DNA of 64,000 nt from Aridibaculum aurantiacum (GTDB lineage: Bacteria; Bacteroidota; Bacteroidia; Chitinophagales; Chitinophagaceae): NCBI RefSeq assembly GCF_017355875.1, contig NZ_JAFEWC010000001.1:1612001-1676000 (forward strand), written 5' to 3'. Below the pieces are notes generated by a model. It worked only from the letters and a program-made list of their open reading frames with translations. It was not told the DNA's origin and searched no databases. Both the position numbers and the translations under genes were made by a program. Of the stretch, positions 61,241 to 64,000 are shown piece after piece. The stretch's first letter is position 1. Every line of letters starts with the position of its first letter.

Positions 61241-62542
61241 ATGACAGAGCGATTGCTACAATTCATCTGGCAATTCCAGTATTATAATACTGGTTCGCTG
61301 TCCACCGAAGAAGGACAGTTGCTAAAGATCATTCACCAGGGGCAGTTCCACAGCAATCAGGGACCAGATTTTATAAATGCAAAAGTGGTATTAGATAATA
61401 CTACATGGGCAGGCAACATAGAATTGCATATTCGTTCTTCAGATTGGATACGTCACCGTCATTCTGCAGATAAAAACTACAACAATACCATACTGCACGT
61501 AGTATGGCAGCACGATGCAGTTATCAAACATGCTGATGGTTCAGTTATACCTACACTTCAATTACAGCATCGTGTTCCAAAGCTCATGCTCCAGCATTAC
61601 GATGTACTGCAACAAAGCAATCATTTTGTTCCCTGCGATCGATTTCTTCCGGCGCTCACCGAACTCAAGTGGGGTGTTTGGAAAGACAGGCTACTAGTGG
61701 AGAGACTTCAGCGGAAGTCAGCATATGTATTGGAGCTTTTACAGGCAGCACAAAATCATTGGGAAGAAGTTTTCTGGTGGATGCTGGCCCGCAACTTTGG
61801 CTCAAAGATCAATGCAGATTGTTTTGAAGCAGTTGCTCGTTCACTACCGGTCGCAACATTAGGTCGTCACAAAAACCAGATTCACCAGCTGGAGGCTATG
61901 CTGCTGGGGCAGGCAGGTTTGCTGTCACGCTCTTTCACTGATGATTATATGGTCATGCTTAGCAAAGAATACCAGTTCCTGCAGAAAAAGTATAAGCTGG
62001 TTCCTTCTGCTATTACGCCAAATTTTCTGCGCATGCGGCCTGCTAATTTTCCTACTATCAGGCTTGCGCAACTGGCCATGCTGGTACACCGTTCTTCGCA
62101 CTTATTTTCTTCAGTGTTGGAGGCAGTTGATGTAAACGGCTTAAAGAAATACTTAGATGTTACCGCAAATGATTACTGGCACTATCATTACCTGCCTGAT
62201 GAACCAACACCTTTCAAGCCCAAACAATTGGGACAACAAATGGCGGAGAATATCATCATCAATACCATTGTTCCTGTAGTTTTTAGTTACGGTGTCTTTC
62301 ATAAAAATGATGCACTGAAAGAAAAAGCTGCTGTATGGTTAACGCAGGTACAGCCTGAAGAGAATGCTATAACTAAACACTGGAAAGCCAAAGGTGTTAC
62401 CAACCTGCATGCAGCCGATAGTCAGGCGCTCATCGAGCTCAAAAATAATTATTGCACTCACCGCAGGTGTCTTTCCTGCTCTGTTGGTAATTCAGTTCTT
62501 AAAGCTGCTGATGGGCAAAACAAGATTTCAGTGGTGCGGTAG
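61241..62542 (+). CDS. DUF2851 family protein
   Basis: A 433-aa protein typical of Bacteroidota. LLQFIWQFQYYNTGSL and FHSNQGPDFINAKVVLDNTT match the family start; NIELHIRSSDWIRHRHSADK may be a metal or nuclease-like block (inference). A Cys cluster near the end (THRRCLSCSVG) resembles a metal site. Function unknown. Confidence 0.85.
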   Translation: MTERLLQFIWQFQYYNTGSLSTEEGQLLKIIHQGQFHSNQGPDFINAKVVLDNTTWAGNIELHIRSSDWIRHRHSADKNYNNTILHVVWQHDAVIKHADGSVIPTLQLQHRVPKLMLQHYDVLQQSNHFVPCDRFLPALTELKWGVWKDRLLVERLQRKSAYVLELLQAAQNHWEEVFWWMLARNFGSKINADCFEAVARSLPVATLGRHKNQIHQLEAMLLGQAGLLSRSFTDDYMVMLSKEYQFLQKKYKLVPSAITPNFLRMRPANFPTIRLAQLAMLVHRSSHLFSSVLEAVDVNGLKKYLDVTANDYWHYHYLPDEPTPFKPKQLGQQMAENIIINTIVPVVFSYGVFHKNDALKEKAAVWLTQVQPEENAITKHWKAKGVTNLHAADSQALIELKNNYCTHRRCLSCSVGNSVLKAADGQNKISVVR

Positions 62543-62879
62543 CTTCCAGGTAATAACTGTTGAAATAGAAATAACGTTTCTTTCACCTACAGAAGCTTCA
62601 CCTATTTTCTCGTTTTAAAAACTTCCTGGGCATATTAAAAAAACGTGATCCTTCAGCCACTAAACCATATGATGATCACTATCTATATGCTTGTTGCTGA
62701 TAATTACGATACAGAAGTTTCAGAAGGAAAAATGTGTATTTGAAGGAATTGCTTCATTACACTGGCCACTTTAGTGCTGCAAAAACGAACTATCAGTAAA
62801 CCAGTTTGTTTACTCTTTGCAGCCATAAAGTATTCATACTTAAATTGCCCTAAATTTACAAGCAACTAATAATTACAAA
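62543..62879. other. Intergenic stretch with no gene seen
   Basis: AT-rich; no convincing frame, RNA or strong inverted repeat was found. Confidence 0.5.
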
Positions 62880-63698
62880 GTGAAGAAGATCGTCATTGCC
62901 ATTCTTTGCACAATATCCCTTACTAATCTTACCGCTCAAAATCGTGATGCCCGGCAGGAAAAAAGAGAAGAACGCAGAGAAAAGATCAGCCAACTCATAA
63001 AACAGGAAGAAGAAGGTGCTTTGATATTCAATAAGCAAAGCATATTTGGTATCAAGTTATCTACTGACGGATACGGCGCTTTTTATGAATTTGGAAAATT
63101 GAAGACGCCAACTAAAACCACCCTCTATTCATTTGAACTAGGTGAGCGCAAGCATCCTAAAGAAGAAAAGGTTCCGCAAAATTTTGCTATTCCAATAGGC
63201 AATCCATACATCTATGGTAAGGTGAACAATTTTTATTTTGCCAAGCTTGGTGTTGGTCAGCAGCGCCTTATAGGTGGGAAGGGAAATAAAAACGGTGTTG
63301 CCATTTCTGCTATCTATGGTGGCGGGTTTAGTGCAGGACTGTTGAAACCTTATTATTTAGAGGTAGATGGTGCTGGTGGCAATAGGAGAGACATTAAGTT
63401 CGACGGCGGCAACGATTCAGTCTTCTTGTCTGCGCAAAATATCTATGGCGCATCCAGTTTTGGTAAAGGCTGGAACGAAATTAAGTTTGTTCCGGGTGTG
63501 TATGCAAAAACAGCCTTACGTTTTGACTATGGTCGTTTCAATGAAACGGTAAGTGCTATAGAGGTTGGATTGAATTGGGATTTTTACACCCAGCGTATGC
63601 CAATACTGTTATGGCGTGAAGGTTTCCCTGATGTGAACAAACCGCGCAACTTCTTTTTTAGTGCTTACGCTTCTATCGTCTTCGGAAGGAGAAAGTAG
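62880..63698 (+). CDS. putative outer-membrane beta-barrel protein
   Basis: A 272-aa protein from GTG at 62880. The signal peptide is MKKIVIAILCTISLTNLTAQ. A charged linker (RDARQEKREERREKISQLIK) precedes alternating strands (FGIKLSTDGYGAFYEFGKL, VAISAIYGGGFSAGLLKPYY) and an end FFFSAYASIVFGRRK. It looks like a small barrel, without a named family. Confidence 0.65.
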   Translation: MKKIVIAILCTISLTNLTAQNRDARQEKREERREKISQLIKQEEEGALIFNKQSIFGIKLSTDGYGAFYEFGKLKTPTKTTLYSFELGERKHPKEEKVPQNFAIPIGNPYIYGKVNNFYFAKLGVGQQRLIGGKGNKNGVAISAIYGGGFSAGLLKPYYLEVDGAGGNRRDIKFDGGNDSVFLSAQNIYGASSFGKGWNEIKFVPGVYAKTALRFDYGRFNETVSAIEVGLNWDFYTQRMPILLWREGFPDVNKPRNFFFSAYASIVFGRRK

Positions 63699-63829
63699 CT
63701 TACTTTTGCGCCGAGATAGAGAAGGGTGTTGAAAACCTATTTCACCTCTTATAAAATGAAGGCAAAAGCCCTCATCCCAACGACTGCTATATTATTTGCC
63801 AGGTATCACAGCTTAATGATAATTTTCGC

Positions 63830-64000
63830 ATGCAAGAGCTACCCATAGTACAGAAGATAGACGAGACAAAAATGAAAGTGAAGAAGCCTGATTGGCTGCG
63901 TGTAAAACTGCCTATAGGTGAAAGTTATAAGCATGTTCGCGGGCTGGTAGACACGCATAAACTTCACACCATTTGCGAAAGCGGCAACTGCCCAAATATG
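63830..64000 (+). CDS. lipA: lipoyl synthase, N-terminal fragment
   Basis: The first 57 codons from the ATG at 63830 give [20 protein letters not shown], then [20 protein letters not shown] and [10 protein letters not shown]. The last block holds the first cysteines of the auxiliary [4Fe-4S] cluster of LipA. The gene continues past the window edge. It makes lipoyl groups for complexes such as pyruvate dehydrogenase (pdhB at 44630). Confidence 0.9.
   Translation, partial: MQELPIVQKIDETKMKVKKPDWLRVKLPIGESYKHVRGLVDTHKLHTICESGNCPNM

Overview
This window looks like chromosome from a Bacteroidota bacterium, most likely of the Chitinophagaceae type. The reasons are moderate GC, no Shine-Dalgarno sites in front of genes, promoters of the TTTG-N19-TAnnTTTG form (clearest at 8976-9006), families typical of the phylum (DUF2851, DUF2520, DUF6660, DUF3987, VirE_N primases, a CzcA-CzcC fusion) and dense hairpin terminators between convergent genes. 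No species name can be given from sequence alone.

The left flank (1-9058) is core chromosome: the start of valS, an exonuclease/GIY-YIG nuclease, tex, a glyoxalase-fold protein, the N-degron pair aat and clpS, and a large membrane protein of the Gcr family. It ends at a tRNA-Val(TAC) gene with its own promoter.

Bases 9092-33895 are an integrated mobile element of about 24.8 kb. It sits in the 3' end of tRNA-Val and is bounded by a 43-bp perfect direct repeat of the tRNA tail. At its right end lie a tyrosine integrase, a coupled partner gene, two small helix-turn-helix proteins and a primase plus primase/helicase pair. Next comes a long prokaryotic Argonaute with a probable lipoprotein gene 10 bp downstream. 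The middle is a metal-resistance cargo: DUF6660 protein, CzcA-CzcC fusion, CzcB, ICMT-like methyltransferase, NicO-like exporter and metal P-type ATPase, then a di-haem oxidoreductase/Rieske/porin trio. The left end carries a nuclease and an uncharacterised 268-aa protein. No relaxase or type IV secretion genes are visible, so it is an integrative element that would need help to transfer.

The most unusual content of the island is non-coding. A stem-loop element occurs twice (10803-10939 and 24908-25071). Its loops and inner stem are conserved, while its outer stems differ in sequence yet stay complementary, which is compensatory change. About 1.1 kb (11100-12150) is packed with long-range and local inverted repeats and looks like a very large structured RNA. 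The two copies of the element flank the metal cargo.

The right flank (33896-64000) is core chromosome again. It begins with the displaced tRNA terminator and tag, and then carries mtaB, rpe, a TPR lipoprotein, an AT-hook protein, purC, a TonB-dependent receptor, pdhB, a sigma-54 activator without an HTH domain, a B12-type MerR regulator and lepB. Further on are cdd, a csaA/ogt/macro-domain operon, osmC-like, topA, a DUF2520-fdx-iscX-kdsC-ubiA-maf run, DUF2851 and the start of lipA.
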